This document shows positions 9,047-19,411 of a stretch of DNA of 64,000 nucleotides, one piece after another. Origin of the DNA: Alsobacter ponti. GTDB taxonomy: Bacteria > Pseudomonadota > Alphaproteobacteria > Rhizobiales > Beijerinckiaceae. The stretch is from the NCBI RefSeq assembly GCF_024294805.1, contig NZ_JANCLU010000007.1, forward strand, positions 62,001-126,000, given 5' to 3'. A program made the position numbers and the translations under genes. Under the pieces are notes generated by a model. The model saw only the letters and a program-made list of their open reading frames with translations, searched no databases and was not told the origin of the DNA. Within the stretch, counting starts at the first letter, position 1; every line of letters begins with the position of its first letter.

Positions 9047-9097
9047 CGTTTTGACCCGCACAAGCGCCTTCGCTACAAGCTGAGCGAGGAGATTTCG

Positions 9098-10951
9098 ATG
9101 CATTTCGACGTGCTTGTTGTGGGAGGCGGACACGCCGGCACCGAAGCCGCATGCGCGGCCGCGCGCATGGGCGCACGGGTCGCGCTCGTGACGTTCGACC
9201 CCGCGAAGATCGGCGAGATGTCATGCAACCCGGCCATTGGGGGCCTCGGCAAGGGCCATCTCGTGCGCGAGATCGACGCTCTCGACGGCGTCATGGCGCT
9301 CGCCGCCGACCGCGGCGGCATCCAGTTCCGGGTCTTGAATCGCAGGAAAGGCGCGGCCGTTCGAGGGCCACGCGCTCAGGCCGATCGCCGTCTGTTCAAG
9401 GCGGCGGTCCAGCAGATCGTCTCCGAGACCCCGGGCCTCACCGTGATCGCGGGGGAGGTCGCCGACCTTGAGATTCAGGATGGTCGCGTGCACTCGGTGA
9501 GCCTGGCCGACGGCCGGCGACTCGCGGCGGGCGCCGTCGTCCTCACGACCGGAACGTTCCTGAACGGCGTCATTCATATCGGCGAGCTGAAGCACAAGGC
9601 CGGGCGGGTCGGCGAGGCGCCTTCGGTCCGGCTGGCCGACACGCTGGCGCGGCTTCAATTGCCGCTCGGCCGCTTGAAGACCGGCACGCCTCCCCGCCTC
9701 GACGGCCGCACCATCGACTGGGCCGGGGTGGAGATGCAGCAGGGAGACGATCCGCCGGAGCCATTTTCGGCGCTGACCTCCGCCATCACGCGCCCGCAGG
9801 TCGAATGCGGGGTCACGCGCACCGTCGAGGCCGGGCACGAGCTGATCCGCGCTAATCTTCACCGGGCTCCGATCTATTCGGGCGACATTTCCGGGCGAGG
9901 GCCACGCTACTGCCCCTCCATCGAGGACAAGGTCGTCCGCTTCGCCGACCGCGGCTCGCATCAGATTTTCCTTGAACCCGAGGGGCTGGACGACCCCACG
10001 ATCTATCCCAACGGCATCTCGACCTCCCTTCCCGCCGAGGTTCAGGCCGCCTTTGTCCGCACCATCCCCGGGCTTGGTCGGGTCGAGATCCTTCGGCCGG
10101 GCTATGCGGTCGAGTACGACTTCGTCGATCCCCGCGCGCTGGAGCCGACGCTGGAACTCAAAGCCGTCAGCGGCCTGTTCTTGGCCGGGCAGATCAACGG
10201 GACCACGGGGTACGAGGAGGCGGCAGGGCAGGGGCTGTTGGCCGGAATGAACGCGGCGCTGCGCGCCTCCGGCGGGGCGCCGGTCGTGCTCGACCGGAGC
10301 CAGGCCTATATCGGCGTCCTTGCCGACGATCTGGTCACACGAGGTGTAACCGAGCCCTACCGCATGTTCACGTCGCGGGCCGAGTACCGCTTGTCGCTGC
10401 GCGCCGACAACGCCGACGAGCGGTTGACGGATTGGGGTGCCAGGCTGGGCGTCGTCGGGCGCGAGCGGCGGGACGCGTTCCGGGCGCGGCAGTCACGACT
10501 GGGGATCCTCCGCGCCAGGCTCGAGAGCCTCGTCGCCAGTCCGAACGAAGCAGCTCGGCATGGTCTGGTCATCAACCAGGATGGCGTCCGGCGTACCGCT
10601 TTCGATCTGCTGTCGCGGCCCAACGTCTCGTTCAATGACCTCGAGCGGATCTGGCCTGAGTTGGTGGACGCCCCGGATTGGGCGCGAGATCGGGTCGAGA
10701 CGGACGCGAAGTACGCGGTCTATCTCGACCGCCAGCATGCCGACGTCGCGGCCTATCGGCGGGACGAGGCCCTGGTGCTCCCCTCGGACATCGATTTTGG
10801 CAGCATCTCCGGCCTTTCGGCGGAGTTGCGGCAGAAGCTCAATGCGGTTCGCCCCCGAACCCTTGGCCAGGCGGGCCGATTGGAGGGAATGACCCCCGCT
10901 GCGCTCACTTTGTTGGCGGCGCACGCCCGGCGGACGGGAGTCGCCGCGTGA
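9098..10951 (+). CDS. mnmG: tRNA uridine-5-carboxymethylaminomethyl modification enzyme MnmG (GidA)
   Basis: FAD- and NADH-dependent partner of MnmE. 617 aa. N-terminal FAD-binding motif [19 protein letters not shown] at about 7-25, then [20 protein letters not shown], the second signature [37 protein letters not shown], and the conserved [19 protein letters not shown] block; the C-terminal helical domain contacts MnmE and tRNA. A parS site lies 52 bases upstream of the ATG. The stop overlaps the rsmG start (GTGA). Confidence 0.97.
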   Translation: MHFDVLVVGGGHAGTEAACAAARMGARVALVTFDPAKIGEMSCNPAIGGLGKGHLVREIDALDGVMALAADRGGIQFRVLNRRKGAAVRGPRAQADRRLFKAAVQQIVSETPGLTVIAGEVADLEIQDGRVHSVSLADGRRLAAGAVVLTTGTFLNGVIHIGELKHKAGRVGEAPSVRLADTLARLQLPLGRLKTGTPPRLDGRTIDWAGVEMQQGDDPPEPFSALTSAITRPQVECGVTRTVEAGHELIRANLHRAPIYSGDISGRGPRYCPSIEDKVVRFADRGSHQIFLEPEGLDDPTIYPNGISTSLPAEVQAAFVRTIPGLGRVEILRPGYAVEYDFVDPRALEPTLELKAVSGLFLAGQINGTTGYEEAAGQGLLAGMNAALRASGGAPVVLDRSQAYIGVLADDLVTRGVTEPYRMFTSRAEYRLSLRADNADERLTDWGARLGVVGRERRDAFRARQSRLGILRARLESLVASPNEAARHGLVINQDGVRRTAFDLLSRPNVSFNDLERIWPELVDAPDWARDRVETDAKYAVYLDRQHADVAAYRRDEALVLPSDIDFGSISGLSAELRQKLNAVRPRTLGQAGRLEGMTPAALTLLAAHARRTGVAA

Positions 10952-11634
10952 CAATCGATTCGGATCGGAAAAGATCGGAAGTCGACCATCGCGCCGACCG
11001 CGCCAGGGCGTTGGCGCTCGTCCCGGTTTCACGTGAAACAGCTGCGCTCTTCGACCGTTACGTCGCGCTCCTGGAGAAATGGCAAAAGATCAAGAACCTG
11101 GTCGGCCCCGCCACTCTCGCCGAAGTTTGGACGCGGCACATCGCCGATTCGGCTCAACTCGACGCTTTGGCGCCAAAAGCAGAGACATGGGTCGATCTCG
11201 GGTCCGGCGCCGGGTTTCCAGGATTGGTGATCGCCATCATGCGACGCGAAGACCCGGACTTCCATATGGAGCTTGTGGAGAGCAACGGGCGAAAATGCGC
11301 ATTTCTGCGCGAAGTCTCACGCGAGTTCGGGTTGAACGTGACGGTTCGCGACGGCCGTATCGAGGATGTCCTGGCGGGATGGACCGCGCCCGTGGACGTC
11401 GTGAGCGCGCGCGCCCTCGCCCCGCTCTCTGCGCTTCTCGGGCTGAGCAGCGAGCTGTTGAAAACCGGGGCGATCGGACTCTTTCCCAAGGGACAAGATG
11501 TAGAGCACGAATTGACCGAAGCCTCTAAATATTGGAGAATCAACGCGTTGACCGTGGCCAGCAAGACCGATCCCAAGGCCAGGATCGTCCGGGTCGAGGC
11601 GCTCGCGCCGAACCCGTCTCCGCCACGGTCGTGA
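10948..11634 (+). CDS. rsmG: 16S rRNA (guanine-527-N7) methyltransferase RsmG (GidB)
   Basis: SAM-dependent methylation of G527 of 16S rRNA. 228 aa from the GTG that overlaps the mnmG stop; GGGAG lies upstream. SAM-binding motif [17 protein letters not shown] near residue 75-90; [11 protein letters not shown] and the later [13 protein letters not shown] are family features. Its N-terminal coding sequence contains a parS palindrome (11025-11040), read as codons for VSRET, so this stretch serves both protein coding and chromosome segregation. Confidence 0.95.
   Translation: MTIDSDRKRSEVDHRADRARALALVPVSRETAALFDRYVALLEKWQKIKNLVGPATLAEVWTRHIADSAQLDALAPKAETWVDLGSGAGFPGLVIAIMRREDPDFHMELVESNGRKCAFLREVSREFGLNVTVRDGRIEDVLAGWTAPVDVVSARALAPLSALLGLSSELLKTGAIGLFPKGQDVEHELTEASKYWRINALTVASKTDPKARIVRVEALAPNPSPPRS
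11025..11040. promoter_or_regulatory. parS: parS centromere site 2, inside rsmG
   Basis: GGTTTCACGTGAAACA: the 14-bp core GTTTCACGTGAAAC is perfect and the 3' flank is also consensus. It lies within the rsmG reading frame (VSRET codons), 6.4 kb from the predicted origin and 0.6 kb upstream of parA. Confidence 0.92.
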
Positions 11635-11656
11635 TCGGGTAACTGAAGGCGGCGAC

Positions 11657-12499
11657 ATGGCGATCGACTCGATCCGGCTCAGCAGGGACGGCGGGCTGCC
11701 CAGGGTTCTGGCCCTGGCGAACCAGAAGGGCGGGGTCGGCAAGACCACGACCGCGATCAACCTCGGCACTGCCCTCGCCGCCATCGGCGAGCGCGTGCTG
11801 ATCGTCGACCTCGACCCGCAGGGCAACGCCTCGACCGGGCTCGGCATCGACCGCAAGAGCCGCCGCGTTTCGACTTACGACGTCATGGTCGGCGCGCATA
11901 CTCTCGCCGAAGCCGTGCTGGAAACGGCGGTGCCGCGCCTCAGCGTCGCCCCTTCGACTCTCGATCTGCTCGGCGTGGAGCTGGAGATCGCGTCGGAGCG
12001 CGACCGGGCGTTCCGCCTGCGCAACGCCATCGTGAAGCTGCATGAGGCCGCCCGCCTCAGTGGTGAAGAGGGTTTCAGCTACATCCTCGTCGATTGCCCG
12101 CCTTCGCTGAACCTGCTCACCATCAACGCCATGACGGCCGCCGATTCCGTGCTGGTGCCGCTGCAGTGCGAGTTCTTCGCGCTGGAGGGCTTGAGCCAGC
12201 TGCTCAAGACGGTAGAGCAGGTGCGCGCGGCGCTGAACCCGCGGCTGGGCATCCACGGCGTGGTTCTGACCATGTTCGACCCGCGCAACAACCTTTCGAA
12301 CCAGGTCGTCGAGGATGTGCGCCAGTTCATGGGCGACAAGGTCTACGACACCATCATTCCCCGCAACGTCCGCGTGTCCGAAGCGCCCTCGCACGGGAAG
12401 CCCGTGCTGCTGTATGACTTGAAATGCACCGGCGCGCAGGCCTATTTGCGGCTCGCATCCGAGGTGATTCAGCGCGAACGCGCGCTCCAGGCCGCCTGA
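11657..12499 (+). CDS. parA: Chromosome-partitioning ATPase ParA (Soj)
   Basis: Walker-type ATPase that binds DNA non-specifically and moves ParB-parS complexes to segregate the origin. Deviant Walker A KGGVGKTT at residues 24-31 (with the signature Lys25-region glycines), Walker A' region LIVDLDPQGNASTGLG (Asp-containing), and Walker B YILVDCPPSLNLLTINAM. 280 aa, chromosomal type with a short N-terminus and no helix-turn-helix. 22 bases after rsmG and 31 bases before parB. Confidence 0.97.
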   Translation: MAIDSIRLSRDGGLPRVLALANQKGGVGKTTTAINLGTALAAIGERVLIVDLDPQGNASTGLGIDRKSRRVSTYDVMVGAHTLAEAVLETAVPRLSVAPSTLDLLGVELEIASERDRAFRLRNAIVKLHEAARLSGEEGFSYILVDCPPSLNLLTINAMTAADSVLVPLQCEFFALEGLSQLLKTVEQVRAALNPRLGIHGVVLTMFDPRNNLSNQVVEDVRQFMGDKVYDTIIPRNVRVSEAPSHGKPVLLYDLKCTGAQAYLRLASEVIQRERALQAA

Positions 12500-12530
12500 G
12501 CGCCGGACCGACATGTATCAGGAGAGTTCC

Positions 12531-13415
12531 ATGGCCGACGAGCCGATCCGTCCACGCCTCGGTCGTGGCCTTGCCGCCCTCATCGGGGATGTCGGCGACG
12601 AAATCGGCGCGGTGGAGCGGGCCAGGGGCCAGCGGCGCGTGCCGGTCGAGTTCCTGCGGCCCAACCCGCGCAATCCGCGAAAAGGCTTCGACGAAGCCGA
12701 ACTCGACGATCTTACCGCCTCGATTCGCGAAAAAGGCATTATTCAGCCCATTCTCGTTCGAACCTTGCCGGGCGTCGCCGACGTCTACGAGATTATCGCC
12801 GGCGAGCGCCGCTGGCGTGCCGCCCAGCGCGCCGGCCTCCACGAAGTGCCGGTGATCCTCGTCGAGGCGGGGGACCGGGAGGCGCTCGAGCTCGCCATCA
12901 TCGAGAACGTCCAGCGCGCCGACCTGAACGCCCTCGAGGAGGCGATGGGCTATGAGAAGCTGATCGCCGAGTTCGAATATGCCCAGGCCGATCTCGGCCG
13001 CATCATCGGCAAGAGCCGCAGCCACGTCGCCAACACGCTGCGGCTGCTCAAGCTGCCGGAATCGGTCAAGGAACTGGTGCTCAAGGGAGAGCTCAGCGCC
13101 GGCCATGCGCGCGCCCTTCTCGCGGTGTCGGATCCCGAAGGGGCCGCGCGGCGGATCCTGGAAAAGGGCCTGAACGTCCGCGATGTCGAGCGCATGGCGC
13201 AGGAGGACGCCCAGGCGGCTCCGGAGACGAAATCGGGCGGAAGCGCGCGGGCTCAGCGCGAGAAGGATCCGGACACGCGGGCGCTCGAAAAGGCGCTGGA
13301 AGACGTGCTCGGCATGATCGTGACGATCCAGCACGGCGCCCGGGGCGGCGAATTGCGGATCAAATACAAGACTCTGGACCAGCTGGACTCGCTCTGCCGC
13401 CGCTTGCGCGAGTAG
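12531..13415 (+). CDS. parB: Chromosome-partitioning protein ParB (Spo0J), parS-binding CTPase
   Basis: Binds parS and spreads along DNA as a CTP-dependent clamp. 294 aa. N-terminal ParA-stimulating tail RLGRGLAALIGD, CTP-binding motifs GERRWRAAQRAG (about 91-102) and ENVQRADLNALEEAMGY (about 125-141), helix-turn-helix KSRSHVANTLRLLKLP for parS, and the C-terminal dimerisation domain. Start set at ATG 12531, preceded by AGGAGA at 12520-12525; an in-frame ATG at 12513 is upstream of that Shine-Dalgarno. Cognate parS sites are at 9031 and 11025. Confidence 0.97.
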   Translation: MADEPIRPRLGRGLAALIGDVGDEIGAVERARGQRRVPVEFLRPNPRNPRKGFDEAELDDLTASIREKGIIQPILVRTLPGVADVYEIIAGERRWRAAQRAGLHEVPVILVEAGDREALELAIIENVQRADLNALEEAMGYEKLIAEFEYAQADLGRIIGKSRSHVANTLRLLKLPESVKELVLKGELSAGHARALLAVSDPEGAARRILEKGLNVRDVERMAQEDAQAAPETKSGGSARAQREKDPDTRALEKALEDVLGMIVTIQHGARGGELRIKYKTLDQLDSLCRRLRE

Positions 13416-13459
13416 CGCCCCCAGGGCGTCGAGCACAAGCCGCGCGATCGCTCCACCGC

Positions 13460-14338
13460 TCAGCGGTTGCTTTGCATCTGCGGCGGCATGCTCTTGGTGT
13501 AGTCGATCGCGAACAGCGAGGGATCGGGCCGGTGCGTCTGGTCGACGTTCCGCAGGTTCACGGTCGTCTGGTAGCCCTGCGGATCGACGATCACCCATTG
13601 GCGCAGCACGTAGGTGCGGGCGTCGAAGAACAGCTCGATGCGCGAGGTGCCGCCGAACGTCGACCTGTCTTCCAGCAGCACCGACACGAGGTCGGGCGCG
13701 GGGTGGACGTCGATCACCCTGGTGTCGCGCGTGAGGTCCAGCTTCTCCTTGAGCAGAAATTTCAGCGGCGTCTGGGCGATGCCGTAGAGGTCCTGCGTGC
13801 CCGCGCGGCCGTCGCGGATCACCACGGAGTTGCCGTCCGCGACGATCTCGAGCGAGGCGGGCGGGTTGTATTCGAACCTCAGCCGGCCCGGTTTCTGCAC
13901 GTAGAGACGGCCCTCGGCGCGGCGGCCATTGCCGCCCACCTGCACGAAATCGGCTGAAAGCGTCGTCATGGCGTTCAGCGCGACGTTCACGCGCTCAAGG
14001 ACGGTCTTGGGCGAGAGGTCGACAGCGGCGGGCTGCACGGTCGCAGGCGGCGCGGCCGGCGCGGGAGCGACACGCGCCGGGGCGGCGGCCGGCGACGGCG
14101 AAGCAGCGCTGGGGACCGCGACCGGAACGGGCTGGGTCGCCGAGGCGAATTCGGCCGGGCGGGGCAGAGGCAGGGGGATGCGGGCCGGGGCCGCCGGAGT
14201 GGCGGCAGGCGCGGGGCGCGGCGCGACGGCGGCGGCCGGCGGGCGCAGCTGCAAGGGCGCGCCCTGCGCCCAGACGGGGCCGACGCCAAGCGAAACACTC
14301 GCCACAACCAGAACAGAGAAAGAACGAAGTGACATCAT
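13460..14338 (-). CDS. LolA-like periplasmic outer-membrane lipoprotein carrier family protein
   Basis: 292 aa. A signal peptide (MMSLRSFSVLVVASVSLGVG..VWAQ, about 1-24) is followed by an unusual Ala/Pro-rich low-complexity stretch to about residue 105, then a LolA/DUF-type domain: MTTLSADFVQVGGNGRR, GRLYVQKPGRLRFEYNPP, FLLKEKLDLTRDTRVIDV, and IVDPQGYQTTVNLRNVDQ. LolA proteins shuttle lipoproteins from the inner to the outer membrane; the N-terminal linker is longer than in standard LolA (about 200 aa). Start at the tandem ATGs 14338/14335. Converges on parB with a 44-base gap; ftsK lies upstream on the same strand, an arrangement (ftsK-lolA) common in alphaproteobacteria. Confidence 0.85.
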   Translation of the reverse strand: MMSLRSFSVLVVASVSLGVGPVWAQGAPLQLRPPAAAVAPRPAPAATPAAPARIPLPLPRPAEFASATQPVPVAVPSAASPSPAAAPARVAPAPAAPPATVQPAAVDLSPKTVLERVNVALNAMTTLSADFVQVGGNGRRAEGRLYVQKPGRLRFEYNPPASLEIVADGNSVVIRDGRAGTQDLYGIAQTPLKFLLKEKLDLTRDTRVIDVHPAPDLVSVLLEDRSTFGGTSRIELFFDARTYVLRQWVIVDPQGYQTTVNLRNVDQTHRPDPSLFAIDYTKSMPPQMQSNR

Positions 14339-14521
14339 CGGGTGAGAATTACCGATCCCGTGTGGCGCTTTCGCGGCCCGGCGGACTTCGATCCGCGGCT
14401 GCATGGACCGGAAACGAGCGGGGGAAGGCTTTCGATCCATGGGCGGCGGAGCGCCCCGGGGCAGTATTCACGGTTCGCGAGCGCGGTCCAGAGAATCCGG
14501 GCGCGCGACCTCGCGCCCCGG

Positions 14522-17158
14522 TCAGTCGTCGTCGTCGAAGGGCGCGTCGTTGCGCGCAGGGGCCTCGACCAGGATCTCGCGCTTGCCCGCGTGGTTCGCG
14601 GGCCCGACGATGCCTTCCTTCTCCATCCGCTCCATCAGCGAGGCGGCGCGGTTGTAGCCGATCTGCAGGCGGCGCTGGATGTAGGACGTCGAGGCCTTCT
14701 TGTCGCGCAGGACGACGGCGATCGCCTGGTCGTAGAGGTCTCCGCCCGGCGCGCCGAACTCGCCCTTGTCGAACACGGGCGAATCCTCGGCGTCGGCGTG
14801 CTCGCCTTCCTCCTCGTCGACGAGGACGGATTCGAGGTACTGCGGCCGGCCCTGCATCTTGAGGTGAGCTACGACCTTCTCGACCTCGTCGTCCGACACG
14901 AACGGTCCGTGCACGCGGCTGATGCGGCCGCCGCCGGCCATGTAGAGCATGTCGCCCTGGCCGAGGAGCTGTTCCGCGCCCATCTCGCCGAGAATCGTGC
15001 GGCTGTCGATCTTCGAGGTCACCTGGAAGGAGATTCGGGTCGGGAAGTTGGCCTTGATGGTGCCGGTGATGACGTCGACCGAGGGTCGCTGCGTGGCGAG
15101 GATGACGTGGATGCCGGCGGCGCGCGCCATCTGCGCCAGGCGCTGGATCGCGCCCTCGATCTCCTTGCCGGCCACCATCATCAGGTCGGCCATCTCGTCG
15201 ACGATGACGACGATGTAGGGCAACGGGGCGAGATCCATGACCTCGTCCTCGTACACCGCCTCGCCGGTCTCGCGATCGAACCCGGTCTGCACGGTGCGGG
15301 TGATGACCTCGCCCTTCGCCTGCGCCTCCGACACGCGGGCATTGAACCCGTCGATGTTGCGCACGCCGAGCTTCGACATCTTCTTGTAGCGCTCTTCCAT
15401 CTCGCGGACGGCCCATTTGAGCGCCACGACCGCCTTCTTGGGGTCGGTGACGACGGGCGTCAGCAGATGGGGAATGCCGTCATAGACCGACAGCTCGAGC
15501 ATCTTGGGATCGACCATGATCAGGCGGCACTGCTCCGGCGGCAGGCGGTAGAGCAGCGACAGAATCATGGTGTTGATGGCGACCGACTTGCCCGAACCCG
15601 TGGTGCCGGCGACGAGCAAATGCGGCATGCGCGCCAGCTCGGCGATCACGGGTTCGCCGCCGATCGTCTTGCCCAGGCACAGGGCCAGCTTGAGCTTGGT
15701 CTTCTCGAAATCCTCGGAGGCCAGCAGTTCGCGCAGGTAGACCGTCTCGCGGCGCTGGTTCGGCAGCTCGATGCCGATGGCGTTGCGGCCGGGCACCACC
15801 GCCACGCGGGCGGACACCGCGCTCATGGAGCGGGCGATGTCGTCGGCCAGGCCGATGACCCGCGACGACTTGATGCCGGGCGCCGGCTCCAGCTCGTACA
15901 GCGTCACCACAGGGCCGGGATGCACCTTGATGATTTCGCCGCGCACGCCGAAATCCTCGAGCACGCCTTCCAGCAGCCGGGCGTTCTGTTCCAGCGCGTC
16001 GCTGGAGACGGCCTGTCCGGCCTGCAGGCGGCGCGGTTCGGCCAGCAGGGCGAGCGGCGGCAGCTTGTAGTCGTCGGCGTCGAGCAGCGAGGGCTGCGCC
16101 TCGCGGGCAAGCCGCTTGCCGGGGCGGGGGGCGGGCGCGCGCTGTCCGACGCGCGGCTGCGCCGTGGCGTCGATGACCGGCCCACCCGGCGCGGCCTGGT
16201 CTTCGTCCTCGTCTACGTCGTCGATGTCCACCGGATCGGGCCTGCGGCGGGTCTCCTCGCGGGGCGGCGAGGGTTCGCGTGGCGCGAGCGCGCGCTCGGC
16301 GGGGATGGCGAAGTCCGGTTCGGCGCGGTCCGGCGACCGACGGGAGAAGCCCGCGAGCGGGTCCGGTTCGGCCGCCGGCGTCAGACTGCGCAGCCGCGCC
16401 ATCAGGCCCGGCCGCGAGCCCCGGCGGGCGAGGCGGCGTGCGATGGCGGCCTTCAGGCTGAGCAAAGCGTGGATCAGCGCGCCGACCGACACGATTCCAA
16501 GGCCCGGCTCGCCGCCGCGGTCCTCCTCCTCGAGATCGTCGATCCGGGCGGGCGGGCGGCTTTCGCGCGATTCCGCCTCGGCCTCCTCGGCCTTCTCGAA
16601 GCCCATGCCGGATGCGGCGGAGAGGCTAAGAATGGCGAATCCGGCGATCGCCAGCGCCACGGCGGCGCGAATCGGGCCCGCCCCGAACGTATGGCGGACA
16701 TAGCCCATGATCATGTCGCCGAGCGCGCCGCCGAGCCCGGTCGGAAGCGGCCAGCGGCCGGTGGTCGGCAGGGCGCTGGCGACGGCCGCGGCGGCGACGG
16801 TGCCCGACAGCCAGAGCACGACGCGCAGGCGTGCCCGAACCATGGGCCGGCCGGAGAGCAGGCGCAGTCCGGCGAGAGCGGGCGGGGCGAGCAGCGCGAT
16901 GGCGGCGATGCCGAGGATCTGCATCAGGATGTCGGCGACGATGGCGCCGGGACGGCCCATCAGGTTCCGCACCGGGCCCTGGATCGCGTAGTTCAGGCTG
17001 GGGTCCTGCACCGACCAGGTCACCAGCGCGACGCCGCAGGCGGATGTGAGCGCGAGCAGGGTCAGGCCAGTGATTTCCGCCGCGCGGCGCATCAGGAAAT
17101 CCCGAAGCGCGTCGGTCAGATGGTCGAATCCAGATCGGCTCGCACGTGTTGTCCGCAT
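14522..17158 (-). CDS. ftsK: DNA translocase FtsK
   Basis: Septum-anchored motor that clears and positions the chromosome terminus for XerCD recombination. About 878 aa. Four N-terminal membrane helices (first about residues 25-50), a Pro/Glu/Arg-rich linker (to about 380), the alpha/beta motor with Walker A GTTGSGKS at about 518-525 and Walker [38 protein letters not shown], and a C-terminal gamma winged helix ([26 protein letters not shown]) that reads KOPS. Start taken at ATG 17158; an upstream ATG at 17206 adds 16 residues without hydrophobic character. A perfect CtrA-type box lies 72 bases upstream of this ATG. xerD is in the same window. Confidence 0.96.
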   Translation of the reverse strand: MRTTRASRSGFDHLTDALRDFLMRRAAEITGLTLLALTSACGVALVTWSVQDPSLNYAIQGPVRNLMGRPGAIVADILMQILGIAAIALLAPPALAGLRLLSGRPMVRARLRVVLWLSGTVAAAAVASALPTTGRWPLPTGLGGALGDMIMGYVRHTFGAGPIRAAVALAIAGFAILSLSAASGMGFEKAEEAEAESRESRPPARIDDLEEEDRGGEPGLGIVSVGALIHALLSLKAAIARRLARRGSRPGLMARLRSLTPAAEPDPLAGFSRRSPDRAEPDFAIPAERALAPREPSPPREETRRRPDPVDIDDVDEDEDQAAPGGPVIDATAQPRVGQRAPAPRPGKRLAREAQPSLLDADDYKLPPLALLAEPRRLQAGQAVSSDALEQNARLLEGVLEDFGVRGEIIKVHPGPVVTLYELEPAPGIKSSRVIGLADDIARSMSAVSARVAVVPGRNAIGIELPNQRRETVYLRELLASEDFEKTKLKLALCLGKTIGGEPVIAELARMPHLLVAGTTGSGKSVAINTMILSLLYRLPPEQCRLIMVDPKMLELSVYDGIPHLLTPVVTDPKKAVVALKWAVREMEERYKKMSKLGVRNIDGFNARVSEAQAKGEVITRTVQTGFDRETGEAVYEDEVMDLAPLPYIVVIVDEMADLMMVAGKEIEGAIQRLAQMARAAGIHVILATQRPSVDVITGTIKANFPTRISFQVTSKIDSRTILGEMGAEQLLGQGDMLYMAGGGRISRVHGPFVSDDEVEKVVAHLKMQGRPQYLESVLVDEEEGEHADAEDSPVFDKGEFGAPGGDLYDQAIAVVLRDKKASTSYIQRRLQIGYNRAASLMERMEKEGIVGPANHAGKREILVEAPARNDAPFDDDD

Positions 17159-17229
17159 CACCCTACCCGACAGGAGGACGGAGGCCGCGACGCCAGGGTC
17201 GCTCAAGGTCCGACACTAGGGCGGTGCGG

Positions 17230-17244
17230 TTAAAGGGGCCTTAA
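17230..17244. promoter_or_regulatory. Perfect CtrA-type box upstream of ftsK
   Basis: TTAA-AGGGGCC-TTAA is an exact TTAA-N7-TTAA, inside the longer inverted repeat GGTTAA-N7-TTAACC, with another GGTTAACC-like half at 17256-17263. In Caulobacter CtrA regulates division genes through such sites. It is in the ftsK/amtB gap, upstream of ftsK on the minus strand. Confidence 0.6.
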
Positions 17245-17286
17245 CCTTCGTGCTCGGTTAACCCCTGGGAAACCACGTTGACGTCG

Positions 17287-17316
17287 AAAAAAAGGGCGAC
17301 CGTCGGTCGGTCGCCC
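17287..17316 (-). terminator. Rho-independent terminator of glnK-amtB
   Basis: Read on the minus strand: GGGCGACC / GGTCGCCC hairpin (8-bp stem, 7-base loop) followed by seven Ts, 56 bases after the amtB stop. Confidence 0.88.
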
Positions 17317-17371
17317 AGTTCTCGGGAGGCCGGAGGGGCGCGGCCCCTCCGGTAAACGCTGTCGACGCCGC

Positions 17372-18841
17372 TCAGTAGTTGTAGGCGCGCTCGCCGTGCT
17401 CTGCGATGTCGAGACCTTCGCGCTCCTGCTCCTGCGTGACGCGCAGGCCGAACACCAGGTCGACGACCTTGTAGAGGATGGCGGAGCCGACGCCGGACCA
17501 CACGACGGTGAGCGCCACCGCCTTGATCTGCGCCGAAACGGCGGTCCCGAACTCGTAGGCCGCTGACACGGCCGTGCCGGGGCTGGCGACGTAGTCGACG
17601 AGGCCGGCGCCGCCCAGCGCCGGGTTGACCAGCACGCCTGTGGCGATGGCCCCCAGGATGCCGCCGACGCAGTGGATGCCGAACACGTCCAGCGAGTCGT
17701 CGTAGCCCATGGCGTTCTTCACCGTGGAGCAGAAGAAGAAGCAGACGCCGCCGGCGAGGAGGCCGAGCACGATGGACCCCATCGGCCCGGCGAAGCCGGA
17801 AGCGGGCGTGACGGCGACCAGACCCGCCACCGCGCCCGACACCATGCCGAGCAGCGAGGGCTTGCCCTTCACGGCCCATTCCACGAACAGCCAGGACACG
17901 GCGGCCGCGGCGGTGGCGACCATGGTGTTGACGAAGGCGAGCGCGGTGGTGCCGTTGGCTTCGAGGTTCGAGCCGGCGTTGAAGCCGAACCAGCCGACCC
18001 ACAGCAGCGCGGCGCCGATCATTGTCATGGTCAGCGAGTGCGGCGCCATCAGCTCCTTGCCGTAGCCGACGCGCTTGCCGAGCAGGATCGCGCCCACCAG
18101 GCCGGCGATGCCGGCGTTGATGTGCACCACCGTGCCGCCCGCGAAGTCCAGCGCGCCCCACTTGTAGATCAGGCCGGCGTCGGCGGTGACCTCGTCCAGC
18201 TTGGCGGAAGCGGCGGCCTTGGCCGCGGCGTCGCCCGCGTCGGCGACGGCCTTGGCGGCGGCGGCGATCGCATCAGGCCCGGCCCAGTACCAGACCATAT
18301 GGGCGATCGGGAAATAGACGAAGGTGACCCACAGCACCACGAAGGCGATCAGCGCCGAGAAGCGGATGCGCTCGGCGATGGCGCCGACGATCAGCGCCGG
18401 CGTGATGCAGGCGAAGGTCATCTGGAACACCATGTAGACGTATTCCGGAATGACCACGCCATTGGAGAAGGTGGCGGCGGTCGAGCTGGCGTCGACGCCG
18501 CGCAGGAAGGCCTTCGAGAAGCCGCCCACGAAGTCGTTCAGCGAACCGCCATTGGTGAAGGCGAGCGAGTAGCCGTAGATCACCCACAGCAGCGCGACGA
18601 TGGAGACGATCGCGAAGATCTGCGTCAGCACGGACAGCATGTTCTTGGTGCGGACGAGCCCGCCATAGAACAGGGCCAGGCCCGGGATCGACATCATCAG
18701 CACCAGCGCCGAGGCGACCAGCATCCAGGCGGTGTCGCCCTTGTTCGGCACGGGCGCGGCGTCCTGGGCCATGGCGATGGCGGGCAGCGCGCTCAGCGCA
18801 AGGCCGGCAGCAATCGCCTTGATCGGAGTAGAGAATTTCAT
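17372..18841 (-). CDS. amtB: Ammonium transporter AmtB
   Basis: Ammonium channel of the inner membrane. 489 aa: cleavable signal peptide (about 1-25, ending AIAMAQ), then eleven hydrophobic segments. Family landmarks: GDTAWMLVASALVLMMSIPG, DFAGGTVVHINAGIAGLVGA (first twin His), WVGWFGFNAGSNLEAN, and FGIHCVGGILGAIATG (second twin His). The C-terminal tail LDIAEHGERAYNY is the conserved region touched by the GlnK T-loop. An Ala/Lys-rich insertion (about residues 180-205) lies in the loop before the first pore His. Thirty bases downstream of glnK, its regulator; co-transcribed from the sigma-54-like promoter upstream of glnK. Confidence 0.96.
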   Translation of the reverse strand: MKFSTPIKAIAAGLALSALPAIAMAQDAAPVPNKGDTAWMLVASALVLMMSIPGLALFYGGLVRTKNMLSVLTQIFAIVSIVALLWVIYGYSLAFTNGGSLNDFVGGFSKAFLRGVDASSTAATFSNGVVIPEYVYMVFQMTFACITPALIVGAIAERIRFSALIAFVVLWVTFVYFPIAHMVWYWAGPDAIAAAAKAVADAGDAAAKAAASAKLDEVTADAGLIYKWGALDFAGGTVVHINAGIAGLVGAILLGKRVGYGKELMAPHSLTMTMIGAALLWVGWFGFNAGSNLEANGTTALAFVNTMVATAAAAVSWLFVEWAVKGKPSLLGMVSGAVAGLVAVTPASGFAGPMGSIVLGLLAGGVCFFFCSTVKNAMGYDDSLDVFGIHCVGGILGAIATGVLVNPALGGAGLVDYVASPGTAVSAAYEFGTAVSAQIKAVALTVVWSGVGSAILYKVVDLVFGLRVTQEQEREGLDIAEHGERAYNY

Positions 18842-18871
18842 TGGAAAATGACTCCTGTCCAGAACGCCGGC

Positions 18872-19286
<415 letters not shown>

Positions 19287-19369
19287 TTGACGTAAGCGGC
19301 GTCGGAACGGGCAGTGGGGACGTGTTCGGGGACGGAAGGGGTCGTTCGGCCGCGCGGAGCGGCCGAGCC

Positions 19370-19386
19370 TGCACAATCCTTGTGCA
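19370..19386. promoter_or_regulatory. NtrC-type operator upstream of glnK
   Basis: TGCAC-AATCCTT-GTGCA fits the NtrC consensus TGCAC-N7-GTGCA exactly. It is about 100 bases upstream of the sigma-54-like -24 element, a normal enhancer distance. Confidence 0.75.
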
Positions 19387-19411
19387 TCGAGGCTGGATTC
19401 GAGGCAGGGCC

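Noticed and set aside
13416-13459. Hidden small gene or terminator between parB and the LolA-like gene
   Set aside because: Only 44 bases with a short imperfect repeat; no T-run and no ORF with a ribosome-binding site.
14342-17233. Very long open frame antisense to ftsK (over 900 codons)
   Set aside because: High GC content makes stop codons rare in complementary frames; the encoded sequence is His/Arg/Ala/Gly-biased, lacks any recognisable domain, and the opposite strand clearly encodes FtsK.
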